64,000 nucleotides of DNA from Sneathiellales bacterium (GTDB lineage: Bacteria; Pseudomonadota; Alphaproteobacteria; JANQFL01), in assembly GCA_028277845.1 (NCBI GenBank), contig JANQFL010000105.1, positions 1-64,000 on the forward strand, written 5' to 3'. The stretch's first letter is position 1; each line of letters opens with the position of its first letter. Under the pieces are notes generated by a model. The model was given only the letters and a program-made list of their open reading frames with translations. It did no database searches and had not been told where the DNA came from. Positions 34,416-42,604 of this stretch are shown one piece after another. Position numbers and translations under genes: made by a program.

Positions 34416-34889
34416 ATGAGGAAGGCCGTGTTCGAACTGAATGGCACACCGACCACCGTTCCGGCGCACCTGCGGGACGCCACGCTTCTCGATTTCATCC
34501 GCGAAATCGCGGGTCTGACCGGCACCAAATACGGTTGCGGCCAGGGCCTGTGCGGCGCCTGCACCGTCCATATCGACGGCGACGCCGCCCGGGCCTGCCA
34601 GACCCGGATATCCGACGTGGACGGCCGCAAGGTCACGACCATCGAAGGCCTGGCCGCGACGACGGCGGATGCGGGCCTGCATCCGGTACAGCAGGCCTGG
34701 ATCACGGCCTCCGTGCCGCAATGCGGCTACTGCCAGCCCGGCCAGATCATGGCCGCGGCCGCCCTGCTCAAGGCCAACCCAGACCCCAGCGATGACGACA
34801 TTCGCGACGGCATGGCCGGCAACATCTGCCGTTGCGGCACCTACCCGCGCATTCGGCAGGCCATCAAAATCGCCGCCGGGAAAGGATAA
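34416..34889 (+). CDS. IorA-type 2Fe-2S subunit of a molybdenum hydroxylase
   Basis: 157-residue subunit like isoquinoline 1-oxidoreductase alpha. The plant-type ferredoxin motif is [16 protein letters not shown] and the second cluster lies in [11 protein letters not shown] and [12 protein letters not shown]. It passes electrons from the molybdopterin subunit. There is no signal peptide, so it would travel by hitch-hiking on the Tat-exported large subunit. The start at 34416 is chosen over an upstream one at 34176, which falls inside the divergent ThDP gene. Four bases separate it from the large subunit. Confidence 0.87.
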   Translation: MRKAVFELNGTPTTVPAHLRDATLLDFIREIAGLTGTKYGCGQGLCGACTVHIDGDAARACQTRISDVDGRKVTTIEGLAATTADAGLHPVQQAWITASVPQCGYCQPGQIMAAAALLKANPDPSDDDIRDGMAGNICRCGTYPRIRQAIKIAAGKG

Positions 34890-34893
34890 GGCC

Positions 34894-37077
34894 ATGAACC
34901 AACAGCCCAACTCGACCCTGAACCGCCGGGCGTTCCTGGTGCGCACCGGCTGGCTGGCCGCCGGCACCACCGTGCTGACGGGATGCAGTTCGATCATCCC
35001 CGCCCTGCCCTCAACCAAGGATCCGGTTGCCGAGGACGGGCTCGCCTGGATCCAGATAATGCCCGACGGCCGCGTGCGGTTCTATTGCCCGCGCATGGAG
35101 ATGGGCCAGGGCGCCCCGCTGGGCCTCACCCAGATCGTCGCCGAGGAGCTCAATGTCGGCCAGGAGGCCATCGACTGCATCACCCCCGCCACCGACCAGG
35201 TGCCGCCGTTCAAGATGACCGTGGGCAGCGAGGGCGTCTCGCAGTTCGCCGAACCGTTGGCCCGGGCGTCCGCCCAGTTGCGCGAAGCCCTGCGGGCCCG
35301 GGCGGCGGGAAAACTCGGCGTCCCACCGGCCAAGGTCGCGGACGCCACCGGTGGCTTTGCCGGTCCGGACGGAAGCGTCCTGGCCTACGGCACGATTGCC
35401 GGCCAATCCGGTTTCTCTATCCTAGAAGCTGACATGTCCGCCAAGCCGAAACCGGCGGACCGCCACCACACCGTCGGCCAGCGCTGGCGCCATCCCGATC
35501 TGCAGGCCATCGTCACCGGCCAAATGACTTACAGCCGCGACATCGTCGTCGAGGGCATGGCCTACGGCGACGTCTTGCGCCCGCCGGCCTTCGGCGCGGA
35601 ATTGCTGCGTGCCGACGCCGATAAGGCCAGAGCCATGGAAGGGGTTGTCGCCGTGGTGATCGACGAAGGCGACAACTTCGTCGGAATCGTCACGGAAAAC
35701 CCGTTCATTCTCGATGCGGCGTTGCACGCCATCCAGGCGGATTGGTCCCGTCCGGCTGCCGCCGACCCTGTGCAGACACTGGACGCCGACAAGCCCTGGG
35801 ACGAAGACGACTTCGAGCATGAAATCCTGTCCGACGGCAGTATTCAGGCAGGACGCGACGAAGCGACGGATCACTTGTCCCATCGTTACGACACGCCGTT
35901 CGCCGCCCACGCCGCCATGGAACCCCGTGCCGCCATCGCCAAGGTGTCCGGCGGCAAGGCGGAGATCTGGTGCGGCAGCCAGGATCCCTACTTCGTGCGT
36001 GGCCGGGTGTGCCGCGTCGTCGGCCTGGACGAAGACGACGTCGTCGTGCATCCCCATCGCATGGGCGGCGGCTTCGGCGGCCGGGTGCCCTGTCAGGCGT
36101 CCGAGGAGGCCGCCCGCCTGTCCGCCGCCGTCGGCCGTCCCGTACGGGTGCAGTGGGACCGCGAAACCGAGTTCCGCCACAACTACTTCCAGCCGGCGTT
36201 TTCCCATCGCATCGCCGCCGGCATCGACGGATCGGGCCGCATCCGGTACTGGGATCATGGCTTCGTCTCGTCACCCATCATCTTCGGACTGGTGCCCAAG
36301 CCGCTGTCGTACATCCTGGACCTGTTCGTCGCCGACGAAGGCACGGCCCGCGGCGCCACGCTGCCCTATGCTCCGCCCAGCCGCCGGGTCCGGTATTCGG
36401 ACGTCCGCACCCAGGTTCCGACAGGTTCCTGGCGCGGGCTCGGCGCGGCACCCAATACGTTTGCCATCGAAAGCATGGTCGACGAACTGGCGGCCGAGGC
36501 CCGCATGGATCCGCTGGCCTTCCGGTTACAGAACCTGCCGAAGGACCAAGGCCGTTTGGCCGCCGTCCTGCAGACGGTGGCCCGCGATGCGGACTGGGGC
36601 CGTCCGCAACCGGCCAGCATTGGCATGGGCATCGCCGGCGCCATCTACAAGGGCGAGACCTACGCCGCCATTGTCGCCAAGGTCAGCGTGGACCGGGCTG
36701 CCGAGACGATCCGGGTCAATCATGTCTGGTGTGCCCAGGATTGCGGCCGTGTGGTCAATCCGGACCAGGTCGAAAGTCAGATCGCCGGCAACATCGCCTG
36801 GGGATGTTCGATGGCCCTCAAGGAACAGGTCCCGTTCGATGGTGGCCAGTTGGACGTGTCCAACTTCGACGGCTACGACGTCTTGCGCCATGACGACGCA
36901 CCGAACATCTCCATTACCTTAATTGACCCGGCGAAAGCCGCGCCATCGGGTGTCGGCGAATCCGCCTTCGGCCCGGTGGCGGCCGCCATCGCCAACGCCG
37001 TGTTTGCGGCGACCGGCCACCGGTTCCGCAAGCTGCCCATCACGTATGATGATATAGTGCCGGCAACGGCTTCTTGA
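34894..37077 (+). CDS. IorB-type molybdopterin large subunit, Tat-exported lipoprotein
   Basis: 727-residue subunit of an aldehyde or N-heterocycle hydroxylase. It has a Tat signal (NRRAFLV) followed by a hydrophobic stretch and a lipobox VLTGC at about residue 30. Xanthine-oxidase family motifs are EMGQGAPLGLTQIVAEEL, HRMGGGFGGR, TGSWRGLGAAPN and the catalytic Glu in GVGESAFGPVAAA. IorAB-type enzymes hydroxylate isoquinoline, aldehydes or related heterocycles. Electron transfer to the periplasmic cytochrome chain is expected, but no cytochrome gene is next to it. Confidence 0.88.
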   Translation: MNQQPNSTLNRRAFLVRTGWLAAGTTVLTGCSSIIPALPSTKDPVAEDGLAWIQIMPDGRVRFYCPRMEMGQGAPLGLTQIVAEELNVGQEAIDCITPATDQVPPFKMTVGSEGVSQFAEPLARASAQLREALRARAAGKLGVPPAKVADATGGFAGPDGSVLAYGTIAGQSGFSILEADMSAKPKPADRHHTVGQRWRHPDLQAIVTGQMTYSRDIVVEGMAYGDVLRPPAFGAELLRADADKARAMEGVVAVVIDEGDNFVGIVTENPFILDAALHAIQADWSRPAAADPVQTLDADKPWDEDDFEHEILSDGSIQAGRDEATDHLSHRYDTPFAAHAAMEPRAAIAKVSGGKAEIWCGSQDPYFVRGRVCRVVGLDEDDVVVHPHRMGGGFGGRVPCQASEEAARLSAAVGRPVRVQWDRETEFRHNYFQPAFSHRIAAGIDGSGRIRYWDHGFVSSPIIFGLVPKPLSYILDLFVADEGTARGATLPYAPPSRRVRYSDVRTQVPTGSWRGLGAAPNTFAIESMVDELAAEARMDPLAFRLQNLPKDQGRLAAVLQTVARDADWGRPQPASIGMGIAGAIYKGETYAAIVAKVSVDRAAETIRVNHVWCAQDCGRVVNPDQVESQIAGNIAWGCSMALKEQVPFDGGQLDVSNFDGYDVLRHDDAPNISITLIDPAKAAPSGVGESAFGPVAAAIANAVFAATGHRFRKLPITYDDIVPATAS

Positions 37078-37104
37078 CCGCTCTGCCGAACATAGGATCC
37101 ACCA

Positions 37105-38082
37105 TTGACAGACGTCGCCCGTGCCAGCCTGACCAATCTCGTTCGCCGCGTCCTGGAAAGGACAAACACTTCGGTCAGCACACGAGGGACCATGGCCGGC
37201 GGCTCCATTCGCCACGCCTATGTTCCGGCCATGGAGAAGCGTCACATTCTCGATCTGATCTGGGAAAGTGCCGGACCGGGTGCCATTCTCGCCGTCGGTC
37301 GGGGTATCCGTGACGCGGGATATGACCCGATCTGGGAAGCCGCACTCAGGGCGCCCAGTCCGGCGCGGCTCTATGCGGGTTGGAGGCGGCTGGAAAACTA
37401 TGGCCATTCCACCAACCGGGTTCGCATCATCGAGCTTTCCGAAACGCGCACCGCGTTCGAGCGGTATACGGTCGACACGGATGCGGCACCGAGCGTGCCT
37501 GAGAACCTTTTGATTTGCGGTCTCATTATCGCCCTGCTCGAGGCAATCGGCTGTCAAGGTCTCACATGCCGGATGCCGGATGCAAACAACCGGGTCGTGG
37601 CGATCTATGGCGAACGGCAATTTGTGGACTCGGCTTTCTCCGGCCAGATGAATACCGGGTATTGGGAAATATCCTGGGACCGCTTCGAAGCACCGGCGCA
37701 TGAACCCAGAGCGCCGGAATCGGACCTGCCTCTGCCCATTCCTGACACCTGCTTCGGCGCGACTCGTAAAGCCGTAAACAGGGCAATCCTCCTTATGTTC
37801 GACGACCTTCTGCGCCAGTGGAAAGTGGCAGAGATTGCCCGCGAAATCGGCATGTCGACACGCACCTTCCAGCGCCGGTTGACGGAAGCGGGGTTGTCGT
37901 TCAGCAATCTGGTCCGGGCGGTGCGGGTGCACGAAGCCTGCAGGCTATTGAATAATGGTGATATCTCCATCACCGCTGCCGGATTTTGCGCCGGGTTTTG
38001 CGACAGTGCCCACTTCAGCCGGGATTTTCGTGCCAGTACAGGCATGACTCCTTCGACTTACCGCTCGGCCGTCCTTCAGTAG
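37105..38082 (+). CDS. AraC-family transcriptional regulator
   Basis: 325-residue regulator with an N-terminal OruR/HTH-associated ligand domain and a C-terminal AraC domain. The latter has KVAEIAREIGMSTRTFQRRL and a second helix-turn-helix near CAGFCDSAHFSRDFRASTGM. The predicted start is TTG at 37105; the next in-frame ATG is about 30 codons later and would cut the N-terminus. It is 27 bases after the IorB gene and may control it. The downstream gene belongs to the TetR unit. Confidence 0.82.
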   Translation: MTDVARASLTNLVRRVLERTNTSVSTRGTMAGGSIRHAYVPAMEKRHILDLIWESAGPGAILAVGRGIRDAGYDPIWEAALRAPSPARLYAGWRRLENYGHSTNRVRIIELSETRTAFERYTVDTDAAPSVPENLLICGLIIALLEAIGCQGLTCRMPDANNRVVAIYGERQFVDSAFSGQMNTGYWEISWDRFEAPAHEPRAPESDLPLPIPDTCFGATRKAVNRAILLMFDDLLRQWKVAEIAREIGMSTRTFQRRLTEAGLSFSNLVRAVRVHEACRLLNNGDISITAAGFCAGFCDSAHFSRDFRASTGMTPSTYRSAVLQ

Positions 38083-38105
38083 AAAAGAAAAATCCATCCC
38101 GGGGC

Positions 38106-38154
38106 TTGACAGGCAATTGTATCTATCTACCTTACGGCAGGTAGATAGATACAA
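38106..38154 (+). promoter_or_regulatory. Promoter with TetR-type operator O1
   Basis: A consensus -35 box TTGACA (38106-38111) is followed by a perfect palindrome with 16-base arms TTGTATCTATCTACCT (38117-38132) and AGGTAGATAGATACAA (38139-38154), spacer TACGGC. The palindrome covers the -10 region, so binding would block transcription of the MAPEG operon. Its core matches O2 at 40712-40731. Confidence 0.72.
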
Positions 38155-38197
38155 CCTCCTGCCCGGGAGGTCGGCAGCAACAATCAAGGATCCAACC

Positions 38198-38596
38198 ATG
38201 CCACTAGAGCTTTTCTGGCTGACTCTGACTGCTCTGATGACATCCCTGTTCTGGGTGCCCTATGTCCTGAACCGTATGGCCGTCCGGGGAATCGGCGGCA
38301 CTCTGGCCAATCCCAAGGCCGACGCCCAACCCCTTTCCGACTGGGCGGAACGGGCCGCGGCGGCTCACCGCAACGCCGTTGAGAACCTGGCGATATTCGC
38401 GCCGCTGGCGATCGCCGTCCATGTTCTGGAAATGGGTTCGGACCTGACGACCTTCGCCTGTATGGCGTTCTTTATTGCCCGCGCGGCGCATTTCGTCATT
38501 TACGCGGCCGGCATCCCTGTCGCGCGCACTTTGGCGTTTACAGTCGGCTGGTTGGTGCAGGTGCTGCTCGCCTTGCGCCTATTGGGCTTGGTTTGA
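38198..38596 (+). CDS. MAPEG-family membrane protein
   Basis: 132-residue protein with four predicted helices and the MAPEG pattern (WVPYVLNRMAVRG at the first loop, AAHRNAVENLAIFAPLAI in the second helix). Members conjugate or reduce lipophilic compounds with glutathione; the bacterial substrates are mostly unknown. ATG 38198 lies 43 bases after the operator palindrome and is preferred over one inside the palindrome itself. It starts a unit that continues with an SDR 21 bases downstream. Confidence 0.83.
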   Translation: MPLELFWLTLTALMTSLFWVPYVLNRMAVRGIGGTLANPKADAQPLSDWAERAAAAHRNAVENLAIFAPLAIAVHVLEMGSDLTTFACMAFFIARAAHFVIYAAGIPVARTLAFTVGWLVQVLLALRLLGLV

Positions 38597-38617
38597 ATTT
38601 CAGACGAAGCTGTTTCC

Positions 38618-39340
38618 ATGCCCGATGAACACCAAACCAAGAGCGTCCTGATCAGCGGGATCGGACCCGGCCTGGGTGCCGCGCTATGCCGCCGCTTGAC
38701 CCGCGAAGGATATGCGGTGACCGGCTTGGCGCGATCCCTTGATTTCGGTGCCCGATTACAAACGGAGCTACTGTCCCAAGGTGGTCGGTTCAAATTCATC
38801 GCCTGTGACATCACCGACGAACGCGCCGTCAGCAATGCGGTGCAATGGACGAATGACCACCACGGCACCCCATCCGTGTTCGTGCACAACGCCGGTCAGA
38901 TTCTGATCAAGCCGTTCGAAAACACCACACCTGCCGCTTTCGAAGCCATGTGGAAGGTCACGGTTTACGGCGCCATGCTGGCTGCGCGGGTTATGGCTCC
39001 GGACATGATCGGCCACGGCGGCGGCACCATGATATTCACCGGCGCGACGGCCAGCTTGCGTGGCGGCGCCAATTTTTCCGCCTTTGCCTCCGCCAAGTTC
39101 GCCTTGCGCGGCTTGGCCCAGGCTTTGGCGCGGGAACTGGGTCCGTCGGGCGTGCACGTCGTCCATAGCGTACTCGACGGGATCGTTTGGAACGGCGTCT
39201 CAAGGGACCTGGTGTCCCTACCCCGCGAGAAATGCATGGAACCGGACGCCGTTGCGGACACCTACTGGCAACTGATCCAACAACCCCCGTCGGCCTGGAC
39301 CCATGAACTGGACATTCGCCCAGGCACCGAATCGTTTTGA
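38618..39340 (+). CDS. Short-chain dehydrogenase/reductase with Phe in place of the catalytic Tyr
   Basis: 240-residue Rossmann protein. The N-terminal dinucleotide motif is GIGPGLGAALCRRL and the NAG equivalent is HNAGQILI. The region that should read YxxxK is FASAKFALRGL, so the catalytic Tyr is Phe and only the Lys remains; the preceding TGATASLRGGAN matches a known SDR subgroup with this change. It may therefore act by another mechanism or bind nucleotide without reducing. It is 21 bases downstream of the MAPEG gene and probably co-transcribed. Confidence 0.82.
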   Translation: MPDEHQTKSVLISGIGPGLGAALCRRLTREGYAVTGLARSLDFGARLQTELLSQGGRFKFIACDITDERAVSNAVQWTNDHHGTPSVFVHNAGQILIKPFENTTPAAFEAMWKVTVYGAMLAARVMAPDMIGHGGGTMIFTGATASLRGGANFSAFASAKFALRGLAQALARELGPSGVHVVHSVLDGIVWNGVSRDLVSLPREKCMEPDAVADTYWQLIQQPPSAWTHELDIRPGTESF

Positions 39341-39407
39341 CACAGGCTTCCAACGGCTGCGCATCGACATCGAACCCACTCAAGTAACCGTTAAAGGAGC
39401 GATTACG

Positions 39408-39947
39408 ATGAAGACCCTGATTATGGCGCCGCTGTTGGCTGCCGCAGTGCTTTGGACCGCCTTTGGCGCCCTAGCCGGAAACTCGGCCAAATTGACCGAT
39501 GCGCAGATCTTTGCCATCTACGACCAAGTCAATGGATTCGACATTGCCACGGCCGAGCTGGGTGCAGTCAAGGGCAGCGCGGTGGAGGTGCGCGAGTTGG
39601 CGGTCATGGTCCTGCGGGACCATTCCATCGTGCGTCAGATGGCACGGGAACTCGCACAACGGCACAATGTCGTCTACACCGTGCCGAAAAACGATGACGC
39701 GGCGAGAGCCCATCAAGCCGCCATGGCGCGCTTGAAGGCGAAATCGGGCCGCGATTTCGACGAGGCCTATCTCGCACACGAAACGGCCTTTCACCGCAAT
39801 GCCATCGATGCCGTGAAGACGGTGCTTCTGAAAAACCTGCGAAATGCCGAATTCAAGGCACAATTGCAGGCCGTCCTGCCAGGCTTCGAACATCATCTGG
39901 CACAAACCATCGCGACCGCCAGGAAGCTCGGTTACAGCCAGGACTGA
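39408..39947 (+). CDS. DUF4142 periplasmic protein
   Basis: 179-residue protein with a Sec signal peptide (MKTLIMAPLLAAAVLWTAFG, cut near Ala-Gly about residue 23). The mature helical domain has the DUF4142 pattern: AIYDQVNGFDIATAELG, VLRDHSIVRQMARELAQ and ETAFHRNAIDAVKTVLL. AAAGGAG precedes the ATG at 39408. Members resemble ferritin-like bundles, with an unknown role in stress or envelope biology. It is third in the MAPEG-SDR unit. Confidence 0.82.
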   Translation: MKTLIMAPLLAAAVLWTAFGALAGNSAKLTDAQIFAIYDQVNGFDIATAELGAVKGSAVEVRELAVMVLRDHSIVRQMARELAQRHNVVYTVPKNDDAARAHQAAMARLKAKSGRDFDEAYLAHETAFHRNAIDAVKTVLLKNLRNAEFKAQLQAVLPGFEHHLAQTIATARKLGYSQD

Positions 39948-39960
39948 GGGCGGCCGTGAG

Positions 39961-40017
39961 GCGGAGCCGCGCCGGCGGGACAGCCGATGCGCAGCCTTCC
40001 CGTTTGCGCGGCTCCGC
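39961..40017. repeat. Perfect 12-bp inverted repeat between DUF4142 and tetR genes
   Basis: Arms GCGGAGCCGCGC (39961-39972) and GCGCGGCTCCGC (40006-40017) enclose 33 bases. It could lower read-through or stabilise the upstream message. There is no T-run. Confidence 0.45.
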
Positions 40018-40075
40018 TATTGCCAGTAAAAGAAAGGATCTCGCCATCTCATGCCCTGAGGATACCGTCGACGTC

Positions 40076-40645
40076 ATGTCGGATACATCGGAACGCATTC
40101 TGGACACGGCCGAAGCGCTTATTCAAAAAGGCGGCTTTCATGGCTTCAGTTTCCAGGACATCGCGGACGAGATCGGTATCAAAAAGGCGAGCATCTACTA
40201 CCATCATCCCGCCAAGGCGGCATTGGGACGGGAGGTTATCGCCCGCTACCGCCGCCGGTTCCAAGAAGTGATGACGGCGGTCGCCGAGCGGAAAAACATC
40301 AGCCACTGGGACGCACTGGCTTTGTACCTTGAGCCCATCGTCGCCATATCGCGTGCCGAAGACCGCATGTGCCTGTGCGGCGTACTGGGCGGTGAATATC
40401 TGGCCTTGCCGGAAGAAATGCGGGACGAAGTGGCGGGATTTTTTAATGAGAATCAGCAGTGGCTGGCGAAACTCCTGGAACGCGGACGCAAAGCCGATGA
40501 ATTTCATTTCTCCGGATCGCCACGTAAGCTGGCCAGACTGATCTTCAGTGCCATAGAAGGCGCCTTGTTGATCAAACGCGCCACGGGTGACGCCAAGCAG
40601 TTCGACGAAGTCACGTCGATCGTCCACGACATGTTGCAGGGCTGA
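40076..40645 (+). CDS. TetR-family transcriptional regulator
   Basis: 189-residue regulator. The N-terminal helix-turn-helix FSFQDIADEIGIKKASIYYH is typical of TetR, followed by a ligand domain with EDRMCLCGVLGGEY, which has two Cys and could sense electrophiles. ATG 40076 begins at the conserved domain. It lies between two copies of the operator TCTACCT-N6-AGGTAGA (38117-38154 and 40712-40731), which it is predicted to bind. It is fourth in the MAPEG-SDR-DUF4142 unit and so self-regulated. Confidence 0.86.
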   Translation: MSDTSERILDTAEALIQKGGFHGFSFQDIADEIGIKKASIYYHHPAKAALGREVIARYRRRFQEVMTAVAERKNISHWDALALYLEPIVAISRAEDRMCLCGVLGGEYLALPEEMRDEVAGFFNENQQWLAKLLERGRKADEFHFSGSPRKLARLIFSAIEGALLIKRATGDAKQFDEVTSIVHDMLQG

Positions 40646-40711
40646 CATCCGAACATCACCTTCTCCGTTGCGGCAGAATCGACCCACAAATCACTGAACC
40701 GTGAGTCGAAT

Positions 40712-40731
40712 TCTACCTCACGTCAGGTAGA
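40712..40731 (+). promoter_or_regulatory. TetR-type operator O2
   Basis: TCTACCT-CACGTC-AGGTAGA. It matches the core of O1 (TCTACCT-TACGGC-AGGTAGA) with identical arms and a similar spacer. It lies about 55 bases before the cupin start, so the cupin should share the regulon. Confidence 0.7.
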
Positions 40732-40767
40732 TGTATTTATCAGACGAAACAACCCGTGGAATGTCAG

Positions 40768-41424
40768 ATGCAAATCAATGCCGATCCGAACCAGCGTGTT
40801 GTCGTCGACAGCAATCAGTTGCCTTGGACACCCTCCCCCCTGGCCGGTGTCGAACGGCGCATGCTGGAACGGGACGGCGGCGAAGTCGCCAGGGCGACGA
40901 CCATTGTCCGCTATGCACCCGGCAGCTCCTTCGACGCGCATGTCCACGACGCCGGAGAAGAATATTTCGTTCTGGACGGTGTCTTTTCCGACGAAATGGG
41001 TGATTCTCCGGCAGGGACCTATGTGCGGAACCCGCCAGGCTCGCGGCACGCTCCATACAGCAAGGATGGTTGCACCATTCTGGTCAAGTTGCGGCAGATG
41101 ACTCCGGACAATGCCGACCAGATCCGGATCGATACCCGAAGTACGGCATGGCGCCCCGGCCTGGTGGACGGGTTGTCGGTCATGCCCTTGTATCAACGCG
41201 GCACGGAACACGTCGCTGTCGTCCGATTTGCACCGGGCACGCGGTTTACCCCCCATGTTCGTCCCGGCGGTGAAGAAATTTTCGTCATCGACGGCGTGTT
41301 CGCTGACGAACACGGGCACTATCCGCAAGGGGTGTGGTTGCGAAACCCGCCCGGCAGCATGCACATGCCGTTCAGTGACGACGGCTGCACCATTCCCGTC
41401 AAGACCGGGCACCTAGATTGGTAA
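40768..41424 (+). CDS. Double-cupin protein, ChrR-like
   Basis: 218-residue protein made of two cupin repeats. The first has the metal motif HVHDAGEEYFVLDG. The second has HVRPGGEEIFVIDG, in which one His is Arg. The layout resembles the C-terminal cupin half of ChrR anti-sigma factors, but the zinc-binding N-terminal domain is missing, so it is not an anti-sigma. The start is uncertain: GTG at 40756 is possible too. It follows TetR operator O2. Confidence 0.75.
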   Translation: MQINADPNQRVVVDSNQLPWTPSPLAGVERRMLERDGGEVARATTIVRYAPGSSFDAHVHDAGEEYFVLDGVFSDEMGDSPAGTYVRNPPGSRHAPYSKDGCTILVKLRQMTPDNADQIRIDTRSTAWRPGLVDGLSVMPLYQRGTEHVAVVRFAPGTRFTPHVRPGGEEIFVIDGVFADEHGHYPQGVWLRNPPGSMHMPFSDDGCTIPVKTGHLDW

Positions 41425-41471
41425 CGGCTGTCGGTGAGCAGTAACTTCCGGCCACCGCCCACCATCCGCGA

Positions 41472-41789
41472 TCAATACGTGGCGATCGAGCGATAGTGAC
41501 TGACGCCGGCGGACGGGTCGTCGTGATCCGCACCCATGAGCTGGAAAAACGCCGCACAGGCGGGTTCCGATTCGGCCCGTTTCATGGCGGCTTCGGCGTC
41601 CGCCTGTGATCGCCAGTGGATCAGGTCCACATAACTGCCATCCGCATGTTTCACCAATTCGCGCTTGATGAATCCGGGTTGCTGCGCGACGAACGCCACC
41701 TGTAGAGCGCTCGACGCTTCAAGCAGTTCGTCCTCGGTCTTGCCATCCAGAAGCCGGAACGGCGCCCATTCAACAACTGTCGTGTCCAT
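41472..41789 (-). CDS. Antibiotic-biosynthesis-monooxygenase-like (ABM/dabb) protein
   Basis: 105-residue ferredoxin-like protein with the ABM pattern (PGFIKRELVKHADGSYVDLIHW split over residues 40-62). It has no cofactor motif. ATG 41789 follows GGAGAAAC at a good distance. Members dimerise and act on quinones or are detoxifying. It diverges from the WYL regulator, separated by only 76 bases with direct repeats. Confidence 0.78.
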   Translation of the reverse strand: MDTTVVEWAPFRLLDGKTEDELLEASSALQVAFVAQQPGFIKRELVKHADGSYVDLIHWRSQADAEAAMKRAESEPACAAFFQLMGADHDDPSAGVSHYRSIATY

Positions 41790-41839
41790 TGTTTCTCCTT
41801 CACAGACGATTGAGGTCGCCGTCTGTTTTATATTTTTAT

Positions 41840-41859
41840 ATGTCATTTTATGTCATATT
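41840..41859. promoter_or_regulatory. Direct repeat in the ABM/WYL divergent promoter
   Basis: Two tandem copies of ATGTCAT separated by 3 bases (ATGTCATTTT, ATGTCATATT), a 10-base period equal to one helical turn. It lies just upstream of the WYL regulator start at 41866 and may be its operator. Confidence 0.45.
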
Positions 41860-41865
41860 AAATGA

Positions 41866-42600
41866 ATGACGCGTACATCTGCACAAGAGCGACTCGCGCG
41901 GCTTGAGCAACTCACGGCGCTGCTCAAGGAGCGTGAACGTTTCATCGTAAAGGATCTGGCGGCGGAAATGGGCGTGAGCACCCGTACATTGTTCCGCGAT
42001 CTCGACGTGCTGCGGGAACGCGGCCTGCCCATCGAATCCGACCGGGGCCGCGGTGGCGGCATTCGCCTGCACCGTCATTGGGGCGTTGGGCGCGTCGAAC
42101 TGAGTTTTGCCGAGGCCGTCGATCTACTGATCAGTCTGGCTATCGCCGAAAAGGTGGAAACTCCGTTGTTTCTGACCAGCCTGCAGTCGGTGCGCCGCAA
42201 GATCACGGCCTCGTTCTCCCCGAACCTGAGGGCAAAGGTCGCCAAACTCCGGTCGCGGGTTCTGATCGGCGCACCGGCGTCACCGATGGTAACCGGTGCC
42301 TTTACGGCGCCATCGCGGGAGCCCTTCCGCGCGTTGCATCAAGCGTTCCTCGAGATGACGGCCGTCCGCATTTCTTATACCGACGAGGCCGGCACCAAAA
42401 CGCGCCGTACTATCGAGGCGCACTATCTCTACTTCAATTTTCCGGTCTGGTATGTCTTGGCCTGGGATCATCTGCGTCGCGACACACGCTGCTTCCGTAT
42501 CGACCGTGTTGGCTCAGCCATGGCGCTCGACGAGGAATTCACCCTCCGCTCACGCAAGGAGTTCCAGGCCATGATGGAGGACCTCGCCCTGCCGTTTTGA
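41866..42600 (+). CDS. YafY-type HTH/WYL-domain regulator
   Basis: 244-residue regulator with an N-terminal HTH (FIVKDLAAEMGVSTRTLFRD) and a C-terminal WYL domain (YTDEAGTKTRRTIEAHYLYF, then WYVLAWDHLRRDTRCFRIDR). WYL proteins respond to nucleotides or small ligands. It diverges from the ABM gene and ends five bases before the convergent aldo/keto reductase gene. It probably represses the ABM gene. Confidence 0.86.
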   Translation: MTRTSAQERLARLEQLTALLKERERFIVKDLAAEMGVSTRTLFRDLDVLRERGLPIESDRGRGGGIRLHRHWGVGRVELSFAEAVDLLISLAIAEKVETPLFLTSLQSVRRKITASFSPNLRAKVAKLRSRVLIGAPASPMVTGAFTAPSREPFRALHQAFLEMTAVRISYTDEAGTKTRRTIEAHYLYFNFPVWYVLAWDHLRRDTRCFRIDRVGSAMALDEEFTLRSRKEFQAMMEDLALPF

Positions 42601-42604
42601 CCGC

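Noticed and set aside
40756-41424. Full ChrR anti-sigma factor
   Set aside because: Only the cupin part is present, without the zinc-binding N-terminal domain and without a nearby ECF sigma gene.
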